A DNA stretch of 64,000 bases from Vibrio astriarenae (GCF_010587385.1 NZ_CP047476.1:1240001-1304000), one strand, 5' to 3'. Shown: positions 8,777 through 18,472, numbered from the stretch's first letter. Program-made: numbers and translations. The notes: a model not told the origin generated them from the sequence alone.

Positions 8777-10220
8777 CGTAGATTCCAGTAATAACCACCT
8801 ATTTTCACCTATGGAAATGATGGCGGAAGCCGAAAAGTTTGCACTTAACAAGGCAAAAAAGACCAGCAGTATGACGTTGGGATTAGCTGTCATGGCAGGG
8901 GCATTCATTGGCTTAGCTTTTGTTTTTTATATCACTGTTACGACAGGTGGTAATGCTGTTGGATGGGGACTCAGCCGCTTAACTGGCGGTATTGCTTTCA
9001 GCTTAGGGCTTATCTTAATCGTGCTGTGTGGCGGTGAGCTGTTTACTAGCTCGGTTCTCTCAAGTATCTCTTGGGCGAATGGCCAGATAAGTATGAGAAA
9101 GATGCTGTCTCTATGGGCCAAGGTATACATCGGAAACTTCATCGGTGCGATGTTTATGCTACTCATGATCACCTCCGCGGGCCTATTTATGCTAAATCAT
9201 GGTCAATGGGGGTTGAACGCGCTGAACATTGCTCAACACAAGATCCACCACACACCAATACAAGCCTTTGCTTTGGGTGTGCTATGTAACCTACTGGTTT
9301 GTTTAGCCATTTGGATGACATTTAGCGCTGCCAACGCCCTAACCAAAGCTTTATTGATGATTTTGCCAGTTTCAATGTTCGTTTCGAGCGGATTTGAGCA
9401 CTCGGTTGCAAACATGTTTATGGTCCCTCTGGGTATCGTAATCTCAAACTTTGCACCCGAACAGTTCTGGCAATATGTATCAGCAGAGCCATCTCAATAC
9501 AGTGACCTTACTGTATCGACTTTTCTGATGGCCAACCTGATACCAGTGACGTTGGGCAATATTTTTGGCGGAGCGGTGCTTGTAGGCCTCACCAACTGGT
9601 GTATCTACCGCCGCCCTCAGCTAAAAGCAGCGAAAGTGAGTTCGATAACTCAAAGTCTTGAGATTGTCTCTGTCAAACAGACAGATAGACTCTCAAACAC
9701 AACAATTAAGCAGATAACCAATACTCAACCACTCTCGCTCAGTGCAGATATGCTTGTGCCAAAAGCGATAGATTTGATGTTGGAAGAAAACGTCTCTGGC
9801 GCTCCAGTTTGTGATGTTAATGGTCGCCTCGTTGGATTCCTATCAGTGCATGATGTGATGGTGGCACTTTGGTCCCAGAATTACCTGCCAAGTAAGGGGG
9901 CAAAAGTCGTCGACTTGATGAGTCGTGATGTAGTAGCGGTAGATGCAACAGATCGCTTGGTGGATATCGTCGAGTATATGTGCATCGATAAGGAACAGCT
10001 ATATCCTGTTTCTGCAATGGGAATTGCAACGGCCAATGCCCCTCAACAGCCAATTGAGGAGCGAGTAAAAGCAATGAAAGTAAGCAAGCCAAGTTTACTT
10101 CCAGTGCTCGAAGACGGTCGCTTTATCGGTACAATATCTCGCGAAAGTGTGATGATTGAGCTTCGAAAAATCTATGAAGAGAACAGTGCAAACGCGGTGT
10201 CTCGATTAGAAATAGCGTAA
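8769..10220 (+). CDS. Formate/nitrite (FNT) family channel fused to two CBS domains
   Basis: Residues about 10-285 form the FNT pore: FSPMEMMAEAEKFALNK, six hydrophobic helices, the CGGELFTSS loop, a GNFIGA segment and ALGVLCNLLVCLAIW. They match FocA/NirC size. After a linker, two CBS motifs follow (about 316-372 and 380-467), each with a DVNGRLVGFLS- or EDGRFIGTIS-like strand. FNT channels move formate, nitrite or hydrosulfide across the inner membrane; CBS pairs commonly bind adenine nucleotides, so nucleotide gating is inferred. ATG 8769 is preferred over an in-frame GTG/TTG-type extension because GGGGA precedes it and the FNT fold begins soon after. A nitrite export role would fit the nap genes nearby, but no specificity can be read. 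Confidence 0.87.
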   Translation: MSNVDSSNNHLFSPMEMMAEAEKFALNKAKKTSSMTLGLAVMAGAFIGLAFVFYITVTTGGNAVGWGLSRLTGGIAFSLGLILIVLCGGELFTSSVLSSISWANGQISMRKMLSLWAKVYIGNFIGAMFMLLMITSAGLFMLNHGQWGLNALNIAQHKIHHTPIQAFALGVLCNLLVCLAIWMTFSAANALTKALLMILPVSMFVSSGFEHSVANMFMVPLGIVISNFAPEQFWQYVSAEPSQYSDLTVSTFLMANLIPVTLGNIFGGAVLVGLTNWCIYRRPQLKAAKVSSITQSLEIVSVKQTDRLSNTTIKQITNTQPLSLSADMLVPKAIDLMLEENVSGAPVCDVNGRLVGFLSVHDVMVALWSQNYLPSKGAKVVDLMSRDVVAVDATDRLVDIVEYMCIDKEQLYPVSAMGIATANAPQQPIEERVKAMKVSKPSLLPVLEDGRFIGTISRESVMIELRKIYEENSANAVSRLEIA

Positions 10221-10338
10221 CAACAAGGTCTAGCTAAGCTTTAACTTATAGCCAGACTTGGGTTGAACCAAGTTTGAACGTGCTGATTGGAAATAGCGGC
10301 ACGAGCAAATGACGTGATACCACAACATCGACAAATAG

Positions 10339-10373
10339 AAAAAGAGGTGACTTAATAAGTCGCCTCTTTTTTT
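10339..10373. terminator. Bidirectional terminator between FNT-CBS and yceI
   Basis: GAGGTGACT (10344-10352) pairs with AGTCGCCTC (10358-10366) with one G-T pair around a short loop. Flanking A5 and T7 give a U tract on both strands. It lies between convergent genes. Confidence 0.85.
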
Positions 10374-10422
10374 GCTTTATTTCTTTCTAAAAGTCCAAGC
10401 AAGCAGTGCTGTCATTTACCGT

Positions 10423-10992
10423 TTACTTTTTAATACCTTCAACATGCAGCTCCATGTCAACATAGCTTGATGTGCCCATCACTGGAATATTGAAGTCAGC
10501 TAATTCAAGGCGGGTTGTACCCAAGAAACCTGCGCGCTCACCACCCCACGGGTCTGTCCCTGCACCGATGAACTCTGCGCTGATCACAATAGGTTTCGTC
10601 ACGCCATGCAACGTTAAATCACCAGCAATATCAAGTTGACCATCACCCTTGTCCATCACACCAGTGCTAGCGAACGTTGCCGTTGAGAATTTTGATGCAT
10701 CAATAAAATCACCACTGCGAATATGCTTGTCACGTTCTGCATGATTCGAGTCTAAGCTGCGAGTATCTACAGTGACATTCACTTTAGACGCCGCGATATC
10801 CGCTGGGTCATAAGAGAAGTCACCTTCAAACTTATTAAAGCGACCTTTGATAAAGCTATAACCCAAGTGGCTAACTTTGAAGTTGATCGACGCGTGTGCG
10901 CCCTTGGTATCAATCATATAGTCAGCCGCATTCACACTCATCGGCAAAGACATGGCTGCCACTAATGCTGCTACTAGTCCTAATTTCTTCAT
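10423..10992 (-). CDS. yceI: YceI-family periplasmic protein
   Basis: Secreted lipocalin-like protein of 189 residues that binds polyisoprenoids in characterised relatives. Start chosen at MKKLGLVAALVAAM because it gives a normal signal peptide cleaved after VNA (about residue 22). The YceI fold follows: YMIDTKGAHASINFKVSHLG, RFNKFEGDFSYD, and the DLTLHGVTKPI and GTTRLEL strands. It overlaps the upstream cytochrome b561 gene by four bases, the same pairing as E. coli yceJ-yceI, which suggests a shared membrane or periplasmic redox or isoprenoid role. Confidence 0.93.
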   Translation of the reverse strand: MKKLGLVAALVAAMSLPMSVNAADYMIDTKGAHASINFKVSHLGYSFIKGRFNKFEGDFSYDPADIAASKVNVTVDTRSLDSNHAERDKHIRSGDFIDASKFSTATFASTGVMDKGDGQLDIAGDLTLHGVTKPIVISAEFIGAGTDPWGGERAGFLGTTRLELADFNIPVMGTSSYVDMELHVEGIKK

Positions 10993-11525
10993 TTTGATGC
11001 TCCTATCATTTTTCGTAACGTGTCGTCTTTGTCGACTACGTGGTGTTTGATGGCTGCTAGTGCATGACCCGCAGCCAATATAATGAGTGTCCATGCGGCG
11101 TAGAAATGTATCTCTCCCGCAATATCAGCCTGCCCCTCGAACAATTGTCCTAACGCAGGTACGGTGAACCAGTTAAACACGTCTATACCGCGGCCATCCT
11201 CGGTTGAAATGAGATAGCCTGATACGCCAATCACGACGATCAGCGCGTAAAGAGCAAGGTGACCCAAATGGGCTGCTGCCTTTATCATTGGTGTGCCATC
11301 AATTTCTGGTGTTTTCACCAATTTGTTCCATACAAAACGCAACACTGTTGCCGATATCAGCAGGATCCCTACAGACTTGTGCCAATGAGGTGCAGTGCGA
11401 TACCACTCACTGTAATAACTCAAATCAACCATCCACAAGCCCGCGGCAAACATACCAATAATCACAACCGCACTGAACCAGTGCAGGAGTCGAGAAACCA
11501 TGTTGTACTGCTTTAGTTGAGCCAT
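10989..11525 (-). CDS. Cytochrome b561 family membrane protein (YceJ type)
   Basis: Four-helix di-heme b-type cytochrome, 178 residues, inner membrane. Histidines fit heme ligation: HWFSAVV in helix 1, HKSVGILL, HLGHLALY, and HFYAAWTLIILAAGHALAA in helix 4. Start set at MAQLKQYNMVSRLLHW; an upstream in-frame GTG/ATG would add 15 residues that do not fit the family N-terminus. First gene of a two-gene unit with yceI. It probably passes electrons from quinol to a periplasmic partner; the partner is not visible. Confidence 0.9.
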   Translation of the reverse strand: MAQLKQYNMVSRLLHWFSAVVIIGMFAAGLWMVDLSYYSEWYRTAPHWHKSVGILLISATVLRFVWNKLVKTPEIDGTPMIKAAAHLGHLALYALIVVIGVSGYLISTEDGRGIDVFNWFTVPALGQLFEGQADIAGEIHFYAAWTLIILAAGHALAAIKHHVVDKDDTLRKMIGASK

Positions 11526-11805
11526 AATGCATCCATAAATGTTGGTGTCCTCAACAACAAAAAAGGTCAAATAAACTGATTGAGGAACATTTTGCGTTTA
11601 ACGTGAGCTTAGTATTTTTTATTTGAAGTCCGGTTAAAAGTAGGCTTATTTGATGAAATCATTCAAAATATTTGAACGAACGAGCAAAAGTGTTTTGCTG
11701 TCATCTATTTACATCAGTCTTTATGCTATGGTGATCAGTTCAACTAGCGTGATTCTGAGCCAAAGAAACGGGTGAAGAACAGAAGGATTTGAGGAGCGCT
11801 TCGCT

Positions 11806-12444
11806 TTGTTATCGGACATTTTGATTCAAAGTATTGGTCAGTTTCAGCAAGACTGCTCGAAGTTATGTGAACGGAACTACCCTGCCATCCACAACCGTGG
11901 CATGACTGAACATCATATGGCACTCGCCTTCACCCGACGTTTGAGCCGTACCTTGAGTGAATACAGTCACACGAGTACCACAGCACCATTAGACATGTTG
12001 CCCAAGAGAGACCTGCCCCATCACTTCCGTGTCAGTTGTGAACTTGGCAGCGTATGGATTGTGACGCAACATATGATGAATGCGAGTAAAACGTATCGCC
12101 GTAAGTTAATGAAAGATATTGCTCAATGGAAGAGTGAGTTTGGCTTCGCGATACAACCGAATGATCTGCTACTCGTGCTCGCTGACCACTGGTTAACTCG
12201 CAGTCAAAGCAGCCGTGAACTGATTCATTGGTGGACAGGCGTCATGCCCGATGAAATGGTCAAATATCAATCGCAGGGGATCAGTTTATATGAGAGTGAT
12301 TCACAATTGAGTCAAACAGTAGAGCAGCACTTTTCCATGAGCCCCTACTACCTCAAAATTGCTCATCCACTGAAAAGAGTCGCCGACGAGGAGCTGGTAC
12401 GAAAATATGTCCAGCTCTACGCCGTCATTGAGTGCAATGGCTAG
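11806..12444 (+). CDS. Unidentified soluble protein next to narP
   Basis: 212 residues with no signal peptide, membrane span or cofactor motif that I recognise. The protein is rich in His, Trp and Arg, with HNRGMTEHHMALAFTRRLSR near the start and LADHWLTRSQSSRELIHWWTG near 125-145. The only usable start in this frame is TTG, with GAGGAG nine bases upstream; a stop lies 33 bases further up. It converges on narP and their ends overlap by four bases. The position beside nitrate-sensing genes hints at a link but does not show one. Confidence 0.72.
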   Translation: MLSDILIQSIGQFQQDCSKLCERNYPAIHNRGMTEHHMALAFTRRLSRTLSEYSHTSTTAPLDMLPKRDLPHHFRVSCELGSVWIVTQHMMNASKTYRRKLMKDIAQWKSEFGFAIQPNDLLLVLADHWLTRSQSSRELIHWWTGVMPDEMVKYQSQGISLYESDSQLSQTVEQHFSMSPYYLKIAHPLKRVADEELVRKYVQLYAVIECNG

Positions 12445-13076
12445 CCTTTGATGTCGCCAAAACGCTCAAGGTAAAGAATGGTTGCAGCAGTGCGCGAAGC
12501 CACCTGAAGTTTCTTAAGCAAGCTTTTCATATGCACTTTCACAGTCGATTCTGAGATAAACAGGCGATCAGCAATTTGCTTGTTGCGGAAACCTTGTGCA
12601 ACTTCTTTCAAAATCTGCATTTCACGATCGGTCAAGTCATCAAAGTTGTCTTTCATTTGACCGCGGTTTGCCAGATACTCCGCCACAATACCGCTGTATG
12701 CGGGCTGGCCACCCAGTGACTCTCTCACTAAGCGAACCATTTCATCTGGCTCTGTGTCTTTAAGTAGATATCCATCAGCACCGGCCTTAACAAGCATGTC
12801 TATATCCGAGGGGCTATCTGAAACGGTCAGAATAACAACCTTAGCATCAATACCATCGGTACGTAGCGCTTTTAACGTATCTAGCCCAGACATACCCTTC
12901 ATATTCAGATCAAGCAAGATCAAATCTGGGTTCGAATGGTTCGCTTGCGCGACAGCGTCTGTGCCGTTACTTGCTTCTGCAACAACTTCAAAGTCATCTT
13001 CAAAGCTAAGTAATTGATTGATACCTCGACGCATCAAAGGATGGTCATCGACCAACATCACTCTATTTACTGTCAA
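12441..13076 (-). CDS. narP: Nitrate/nitrite response regulator, NarP/NarL type
   Basis: 211-residue NarL/FixJ response regulator. Receiver domain 1-120 with the acidic pocket Asp10/Asp11, phospho-acceptor Asp56 in LLDLNMKG, and the switch Lys in LLKDTEP. LuxR-type helix-turn-helix at about 145-205 (LTDREMQILKEVAQGFRNKQIADRLF and STVKVHMKSLLKKL, given in parts). It lies 81 bases downstream of narQ on the same strand. A perfect 7-2-7 NarL/NarP palindrome lies upstream of narQ and napF, so this protein is the obvious candidate to bind it. Confidence 0.93.
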   Translation of the reverse strand: MTVNRVMLVDDHPLMRRGINQLLSFEDDFEVVAEASNGTDAVAQANHSNPDLILLDLNMKGMSGLDTLKALRTDGIDAKVVILTVSDSPSDIDMLVKAGADGYLLKDTEPDEMVRLVRESLGGQPAYSGIVAEYLANRGQMKDNFDDLTDREMQILKEVAQGFRNKQIADRLFISESTVKVHMKSLLKKLQVASRTAATILYLERFGDIKG

Positions 13077-13157
13077 TTTAGTCTTCCTATTACATTAGGT
13101 CTGCGGGTCTTAAGACCTCTTATCATTGTTAATTCATGCCAGCTACTTTACTTTTAT

Positions 13158-14858
13158 CTAGCTGGTACCCAACGAAAAAACGAGGCGAACTTCTGTGCCA
13201 CTACTTTGTCCTGAGTTTACCGTAAGCTGGCCGTTAAGTCGTTCAGCACGCTCACGCATAATACTCATACCGTAGTGATTCACTTTTGCTTGCTCGTCAC
13301 TGAACCCTGTTCCATCATCTTTAACACTGATGACAATTTCACCCTGCTCTTCAGAGCACGTCACACTGATCGTGTCCGCTTTAGCATGCTTCATCGCGTT
13401 AAGAGACGCTTCGCGGATTAATTGCAGCAGGTGTACTTGTTGATGAGCGTCCAGTTCAACAGATGACAACCCATTTTCGAGAACAATACTCGACTGCGTT
13501 TGATCATCAAGTTGACTCAACATCTCTTTCAATGCGACACCAAAATTACCCTCTTTAATTGTAAGCCTAAATGTGGTTAAAAGCTCTCTTAGTTGAGTGT
13601 AAGCCTCTGAAAGGCCAGTATCCAACTCTGAAACGGTCGCCGCTGCTCCCTGAGGGTGTTCGAACTTATTCATCTGTTTCTTCAGCAGTGAAACTTGAAT
13701 CTTTAAGTAAGACAGAGATTGAGCTAACGAGTCATGTAGCTCGCGTGCAATCGTCGCGCGCTCTTCTGCCAATAGCAGCTGCTCTGCCTGCCTCTGTGCT
13801 TGGTTATAAAAAATCGCTCGCGCCAGAATCTGAGAGAAGTTATCCAGCAACGTACTATCAGGTGCTTTATCTACACAGAAAAAGTGTAACGCGCCCAAAT
13901 GTTCACCATCGAGATATAACTCTCGTTTGATGACTTCTGCTTTCTCCACTTCCCCTTCATATAGAGAAATCGATTTATCATCTTCGTCTTCAATATCAAG
14001 CTTTACCTTACCAATCGCTTCAATGCTTACGATGTGACGTAATATCGCCTGAAAGTTATCAATATTAATACGAGCATCTGCCAGCTCTTGAGAAGAGCGA
14101 TAGAGCACCTGCAAAGAGGTATTGGCTTTTTGTAACTCTTGCGTTTTCTCTCCAACGGCTTGTTCTAGCCCTCGATACAGCTTACCTAAGTCCTTAGCCA
14201 TGTTTGAGAAAGTACTCATGAGTACTCCCATTTCAGTTTGACTGTCATGATTAAAGGCAACATCAAATGAACGGTTTTGAACTTGCTCACTGGCAACAGC
14301 TAGCTCATGAAGGGGATGCACAATCTCACGGCGAACATAAAGTACAACATAGATACTGGCCAGCAAGATGCCACCCAACCCTAAGCCACCCACTACGGTT
14401 AACTTGGTGATTTTCTGTTCAGAAAAGATCTGTAGTTTTAAAACAAAGTCATCAATTTGCTCAACAAAACTCGCGACTAAAGGAAGATACCGCTGAGGTT
14501 GCTCGCCTTCTAGTACAGTTTTGAGCTCCTGCCAGCGCTTTGTGAGCAAAAGATAATCATTGGCGATGTGTTTCGGCACACGCCAATCATCCAAAGATTG
14601 CATCGATTCAGAATAAATTGATTGCTCAAATTGATTAATATGAAACTCAAAATCCGACGACTTTATCTGAATATCATGCGCTAGTCGGTAGCTCTGCATA
14701 CGCATTGAACCCGACACGTTAACCGCCTCTGCATCATTCAGACTCGAGGTGAGTGTGTAGATAGCAAAACTCGTCGTCGCGACGGATAACAAGACGATCA
14801 ACGACATAGCAAAAACGATGTTCTTGGTGACCGATTTTTTTCTTTTCGATAACGGCAA
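13158..14858 (-). CDS. narQ: Nitrate/nitrite sensor histidine kinase, NarQ/NarX type
   Basis: 566-residue inner-membrane kinase. TM1 about 13-36 is followed directly by the P-box nitrate-binding helix (VNVSGSMRMQSYRLA) that defines NarX/NarQ sensors. The periplasmic helical bundle is closed by TM2 near 150-170. HAMP, a signalling coiled coil and a GAF-like central region lead to the HisKA_3 phospho-acceptor His375 (ATIARELHDSLAQSLSYL) and an HATPase domain ending in DDGTGFSDE and GMSIMRERAERLNG. Divergent from napF and co-directional with narP. Assigned narQ rather than narX because it is paired with a narP-like regulator and a nap operon. Confidence 0.93.
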   Translation of the reverse strand: MPLSKRKKSVTKNIVFAMSLIVLLSVATTSFAIYTLTSSLNDAEAVNVSGSMRMQSYRLAHDIQIKSSDFEFHINQFEQSIYSESMQSLDDWRVPKHIANDYLLLTKRWQELKTVLEGEQPQRYLPLVASFVEQIDDFVLKLQIFSEQKITKLTVVGGLGLGGILLASIYVVLYVRREIVHPLHELAVASEQVQNRSFDVAFNHDSQTEMGVLMSTFSNMAKDLGKLYRGLEQAVGEKTQELQKANTSLQVLYRSSQELADARINIDNFQAILRHIVSIEAIGKVKLDIEDEDDKSISLYEGEVEKAEVIKRELYLDGEHLGALHFFCVDKAPDSTLLDNFSQILARAIFYNQAQRQAEQLLLAEERATIARELHDSLAQSLSYLKIQVSLLKKQMNKFEHPQGAAATVSELDTGLSEAYTQLRELLTTFRLTIKEGNFGVALKEMLSQLDDQTQSSIVLENGLSSVELDAHQQVHLLQLIREASLNAMKHAKADTISVTCSEEQGEIVISVKDDGTGFSDEQAKVNHYGMSIMRERAERLNGQLTVNSGQSSGTEVRLVFSLGTS

Positions 14859-14936
14859 AATAGTGACCTTTGAATAACCTACCTAACTGACTGACTCGTC
14901 AACCCATCAATATGTGATCTCTACACTTTGTAATTA

Positions 14937-14950
14937 TTGATCTAAAACAA
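14937..14950. promoter_or_regulatory. Candidate FNR site between narQ and napF
   Basis: TTGATCTAAAACAA matches TTGAT-N4-ATCAA at nine of ten defined bases. It lies 144 bases before the napF start, in the divergent region that also holds the NarP palindrome. Anaerobic control of nap by FNR with NarP is established in enterics; its use here is inferred. Confidence 0.55.
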
Positions 14951-14964
14951 CCGCATACACCAAT

Positions 14965-14980
14965 TACCCCTTAGGGGGTA
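14965..14980. promoter_or_regulatory. NarP/NarL 7-2-7 binding site
   Basis: TACCCCTTAGGGGGTA is two inverted heptamers separated by TA, an almost exact match to the TACYYMT-N2-AKRRGTA site preferred by NarP. Its centre lies 29 bases from the centre of the candidate FNR site (about 20 in E. coli napF). It could serve napF, narQ or both. No unambiguous -10/-35 pair was fixed; TATACT at 15051-15056 and TATGAT at 14991-14996 are both possible. Confidence 0.75.
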
Positions 14981-15093
14981 TTTATAGAAATATGATCAAA
15001 CCTACAATTTATGTGTTTAATTATGTCAGGTTGTTAACGGCTTTCTTTACTATACTTTTAACATCGACGTAACAACTTGAGGGATAGTAAGAA

Positions 15094-15570
15094 GTGGTCG
15101 ATCTCAACAAGCGAAGATTTTTGACGAGAAAAAGCGAAATAAAGCTCAACCATCAACTGCCTTGGCTTCAATCTCCACAAACCCTAACCCATGATTGTAC
15201 CCAATGTGGCCAATGTGTTACAGCATGTGAAACGAACATTATTGTTAAAGGAGACGGCGGCTTTCCAACCGTCGATTTCAACATTGATGAGTGCACATTT
15301 TGCTACCGCTGTGCCGAGGCTTGTCCTGAAAGTCTGTTTAAAACCCAAGACGAATCACCTTGGGATATTAAGGCAACCATTGGGGAGGGTTGTTTAGCAA
15401 AACAGAATGTCGAATGCCGGAGCTGTGGAGATTTCTGCGAGACGATGGCAATAGGTTTCAAACTTGAGCTGGGTAAAGTTGCACAGCCGAAGTTAAACCT
15501 CGATGAATGTAACGGATGCGGAGCCTGCGTGTCAGCCTGCCCAAGCAACGCAATCAATGTGAGCAAATAG
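15094..15570 (+). CDS. napF: Ferredoxin-type protein NapF
   Basis: Cytoplasmic iron-sulfur protein that assists maturation of NapA, 158 residues. Sixteen cysteines fall in four groups that can each hold a [4Fe-4S] cluster: CTQCGQCVTAC, CTFCYRCAEAC, CLAKQNVECRSCGDFC and CNGCGACVSAC. The third is the irregular one seen in NapF. It starts at GTG with GAGGG ten bases upstream and is first gene of napFDABC plus the small nap-linked gene. Confidence 0.93.
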   Translation: MVDLNKRRFLTRKSEIKLNHQLPWLQSPQTLTHDCTQCGQCVTACETNIIVKGDGGFPTVDFNIDECTFCYRCAEACPESLFKTQDESPWDIKATIGEGCLAKQNVECRSCGDFCETMAIGFKLELGKVAQPKLNLDECNGCGACVSACPSNAINVSK

Positions 15571-15591
15571 ATAATTACAGGGAAAATACCC

Positions 15592-15906
15592 ATGGCACTA
15601 AACGAAGTGCATATTTCGAGCCTAGTCGTTCATTGTGATCCACTCCATCTAGAGATCATCAAGAAACAGATTACGGAATACGATGGCACCGAGATTTACG
15701 GTGATAGCCCAGAAGGCAAAATCGTTGTGGTTTTAGAAACAGAAAACCAAGGATTTATCACCGATACGATCGATGCCATCAACAATTTACCGAACGTTCT
15801 GAGCACGGTTTTGGTTTACCACCAAATTGAATCGAGCTCTGAAGAGACGGAACTTCAATACAAAGACGCTGGAATACAACATTCCCAAATCGAGGGTGAA
15901 GCATGA
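15592..15906 (+). CDS. napD: Periplasmic nitrate reductase chaperone NapD
   Basis: 104-residue cytoplasmic chaperone that binds the Tat signal peptide of NapA and delays export until cofactor loading. The N-terminal NapD fold is clear ([44 protein letters not shown]). The tail from about residue 85 is extended and Glu/Gln rich. It begins 21 bases after napF and overlaps the napA start by four bases, so chaperone and client are coupled. Confidence 0.93.
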   Translation: MALNEVHISSLVVHCDPLHLEIIKKQITEYDGTEIYGDSPEGKIVVVLETENQGFITDTIDAINNLPNVLSTVLVYHQIESSSEETELQYKDAGIQHSQIEGEA

Positions 15907-18392
15907 AAATGACAAGACGTGCGTTTGTGAAAGCAAACGCGGCCGCATCAGCTGCAGCTGTTGCTGGTATAACACTACCGGCGAAAGCGACCAACCTGAT
16001 TGCGAGCTCAGACCAAACCAAAATAACGTGGGACAAAGCGCCATGTCGTTTTTGTGGTACTGGCTGTTCAGTACTCGTCGGAACACAAAACGGAAAAGTC
16101 GTTGCAACCCAGGGTGACCCAGAATCTCCAGTAAACAAGGGCCTTAACTGTATCAAAGGCTACTTCTTGTCGAAAATCATGTATGGCTCTGACCGCTTAA
16201 CTCAACCTCTTCTTCGTATGACCGATGGTAAATACGACAAAAACGGTGAGTTCACACCAGTGTCTTGGGATGTCGCCTTCGATACCATGGCTGAGAAGTG
16301 GAAAACAGCACTAAAAGCGAAAGGCCCAACAAGTGTCGGTATGTTTGGCTCTGGCCAATGGACAGTCATGGAAGGCTATGCTGCTGCGAAAATGATGAAA
16401 GCAGGCTTCCGTTCAAACAACATTGACCCAAATGCTCGTCACTGTATGGCGTCTGCCGTAGTTGGCTTCATGCGCTCTTTTGGTATCGATGAGCCAATGG
16501 GCTGTTATGATGACTTTGAACACGCTGATTCATTTGTACTGTGGGGCTCAAACATGGCTGAGATGCACCCAGTATTATGGACGCGCATCACTGACCGTCG
16601 TCTGAGCTATCCTCATGTGAAGGTAAACGTACTTTCAACCTACACCCACCGTTCATTTGAGCTTGCTGACCACGGTTATATTTTTAAACCACAGTCTGAC
16701 CTTGCGATTGCAAACTACATTGCCAATTACATCATCGAAAACGATGCAGTAAACTGGGATTTCGTCAACAAACACACTAACTTCACTCAAGCGGCGACTG
16801 ATATCGGTTACGGCTTGCGTGATGACGACCCTCTGCAGCTAGCCGCGGCAAACCCGAACTCTGGCGACATGTCGAAGATCTCTTTTGAAGAGTACAAGAA
16901 GTCTGTTGCACCTTACACACTAGAACGTGCACACGAAATCTCAGGCGTAGAAAAAGAGAAACTGGTTGAGCTTGCGAAACAATATGCTGACCCAGACACC
17001 AAAGTGATGTCTCTATGGACAATGGGTGTGAACCAACATACACGTGGTGTATGGATGAACAGCCTGATTTACAACATTCACTTGTTGACGGGTAAAATCT
17101 CAACTCCGGGTAACAGCCCATTCTCCCTAACAGGCCAACCATCAGCGTGTGGTACGGCTCGTGAAGTGGGTACATTTGCACACCGTCTACCTGCAGACAT
17201 GGTGGTTGCCAACCCGAAACACCGTGCGATTGCAGAGAAAATCTGGCAGTTGCCTGAAGGGACGATTCCACCTAAGCCTGGCTTCCATGCCGTGCAACAA
17301 GACCGCATGTTGAAAGACGGTAAGCTCAATGCTTACTGGGTTCAATGTAACAACAACATGCAGGCTGGCCCTAACATTAACAACGAGCGTCTACCGGGTT
17401 ACCGAAACCCTGAGAACTTTATCGTTGTGTCTGATGCTTACCCAACAGCAACAGCGCAAGCGGCTGACTTGATTCTTCCAACCGCAATGTGGATCGAAAA
17501 AGAGGGTGCATACGGTAACGCAGAGCGCCGTACACAAGCTTGGTACCAACAAGTTGAAACCAAAGGCGAATCGAAATCTGATTTGTGGCAGCTAATGGAG
17601 TTCTCTAAACGCTTCAAGATGGAAGAGGTTTGGGACGAAGAGTTGCTAGCAAAAGCACCACAATATCGTGGTAAAACGATGTACGACATGCTGTTCCGCA
17701 ACGGCCAAATTGATAAGTTCCCTATCGAAGAAGCTCGCGAACTGAACGACGACGCACATCACTTCGGATATTACATCCAAAAAGGTATTTTTGAGGAGTA
17801 TGCAGAGTTTGGTCGCGACCACGGTCACGACTTAGCACCATACGATGTTTACCACCAAGTTCGCGGCCTGCGCTGGCCAGTGGTTGATGGTAAAGAAACC
17901 CTATGGCGCTACAAAGAGGGTTCTGACCCTTATGCGAAAGAAGGTTCAGGTTGGGACTTCTATGGTAAACCAGACGGCAAAGCATTGATCATTTCAGCAC
18001 CATATGAAGCGCCACCAGAAGAACCGGATAGCGAATACGATATGTGGCTATGTACAGGCCGTGTTCTTGAGCACTGGCATACCGGTACCATGACTCGTCG
18101 TGTACCAGAGCTGTACAAAGCAGTCCCTGATGCGGTGTGTTACATGCACCCAGATGATGCGAAAGCACATAACGTACGTCGCGGAGAAGAAGTTTTAATC
18201 TCTAACAAGCGTGGTGAAGTTCGAGTTCGCGTGGAAACACGTGGTCGTAACCGCCCACCTCAAGGCTTGGTGTTCGTACCGTTCTTTGACGCTCGTATTT
18301 TGATTAACAAGTTGATTCTTGATGCCACTGACCCATTGTCTAAACAGACAGACTTTAAGAAGTGTCCAGTGAAGATCACCAAGGTCGCTTAA
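15903..18392 (+). CDS. napA: Periplasmic nitrate reductase catalytic subunit NapA
   Basis: 829-residue molybdenum bis-MGD enzyme that reduces nitrate to nitrite in the periplasm. Tat signal [13 protein letters not shown] with twin Arg5-Arg6 and a cleavage region near LPAKA (29). [4Fe-4S] ligands Cys48, Cys51, Cys55 and Cys83. The molybdenum ligand is Cys181 in [13 protein letters not shown]-terminal molydopterin-binding motifs include [19 protein letters not shown]. Length is normal. It depends on bis-MGD made by MobA, encoded elsewhere in this window. Confidence 0.97.
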   Translation: MKMTRRAFVKANAAASAAAVAGITLPAKATNLIASSDQTKITWDKAPCRFCGTGCSVLVGTQNGKVVATQGDPESPVNKGLNCIKGYFLSKIMYGSDRLTQPLLRMTDGKYDKNGEFTPVSWDVAFDTMAEKWKTALKAKGPTSVGMFGSGQWTVMEGYAAAKMMKAGFRSNNIDPNARHCMASAVVGFMRSFGIDEPMGCYDDFEHADSFVLWGSNMAEMHPVLWTRITDRRLSYPHVKVNVLSTYTHRSFELADHGYIFKPQSDLAIANYIANYIIENDAVNWDFVNKHTNFTQAATDIGYGLRDDDPLQLAAANPNSGDMSKISFEEYKKSVAPYTLERAHEISGVEKEKLVELAKQYADPDTKVMSLWTMGVNQHTRGVWMNSLIYNIHLLTGKISTPGNSPFSLTGQPSACGTAREVGTFAHRLPADMVVANPKHRAIAEKIWQLPEGTIPPKPGFHAVQQDRMLKDGKLNAYWVQCNNNMQAGPNINNERLPGYRNPENFIVVSDAYPTATAQAADLILPTAMWIEKEGAYGNAERRTQAWYQQVETKGESKSDLWQLMEFSKRFKMEEVWDEELLAKAPQYRGKTMYDMLFRNGQIDKFPIEEARELNDDAHHFGYYIQKGIFEEYAEFGRDHGHDLAPYDVYHQVRGLRWPVVDGKETLWRYKEGSDPYAKEGSGWDFYGKPDGKALIISAPYEAPPEEPDSEYDMWLCTGRVLEHWHTGTMTRRVPELYKAVPDAVCYMHPDDAKAHNVRRGEEVLISNKRGEVRVRVETRGRNRPPQGLVFVPFFDARILINKLILDATDPLSKQTDFKKCPVKITKVA

Positions 18393-18412
18393 CTCGAGAA
18401 CATTGAACGTAA

Positions 18413-18434
18413 GGTCACAGCCAACGCTGTGGCC
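18413..18434 (+). other. Intercistronic hairpin between napA and napB
   Basis: GGTCACAGC pairs with GCTGTGGCC (one G-T pair) around a CAAC loop, 9 bp in all, 20 bases after the napA stop. No T run follows, so it is not a typical terminator. It may protect the napFDA message from 3' decay or tune napB/napC expression. Confidence 0.5.
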
Positions 18435-18472
18435 TGATTAAAGATTTAGCCCACAAGGGCGGAGATTGAATA

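Noticed and set aside
10240..10290. ACTTGG/CCAAGT hairpin after the FNT-CBS gene
   Set aside because: Six-bp stem without U tract; a much better terminator lies 60 bases downstream.
15787..16156. Minus-strand frames of 100 or more codons over napD/napA
   Set aside because: Shadows of the nap reading frames; no binding sites or domains.
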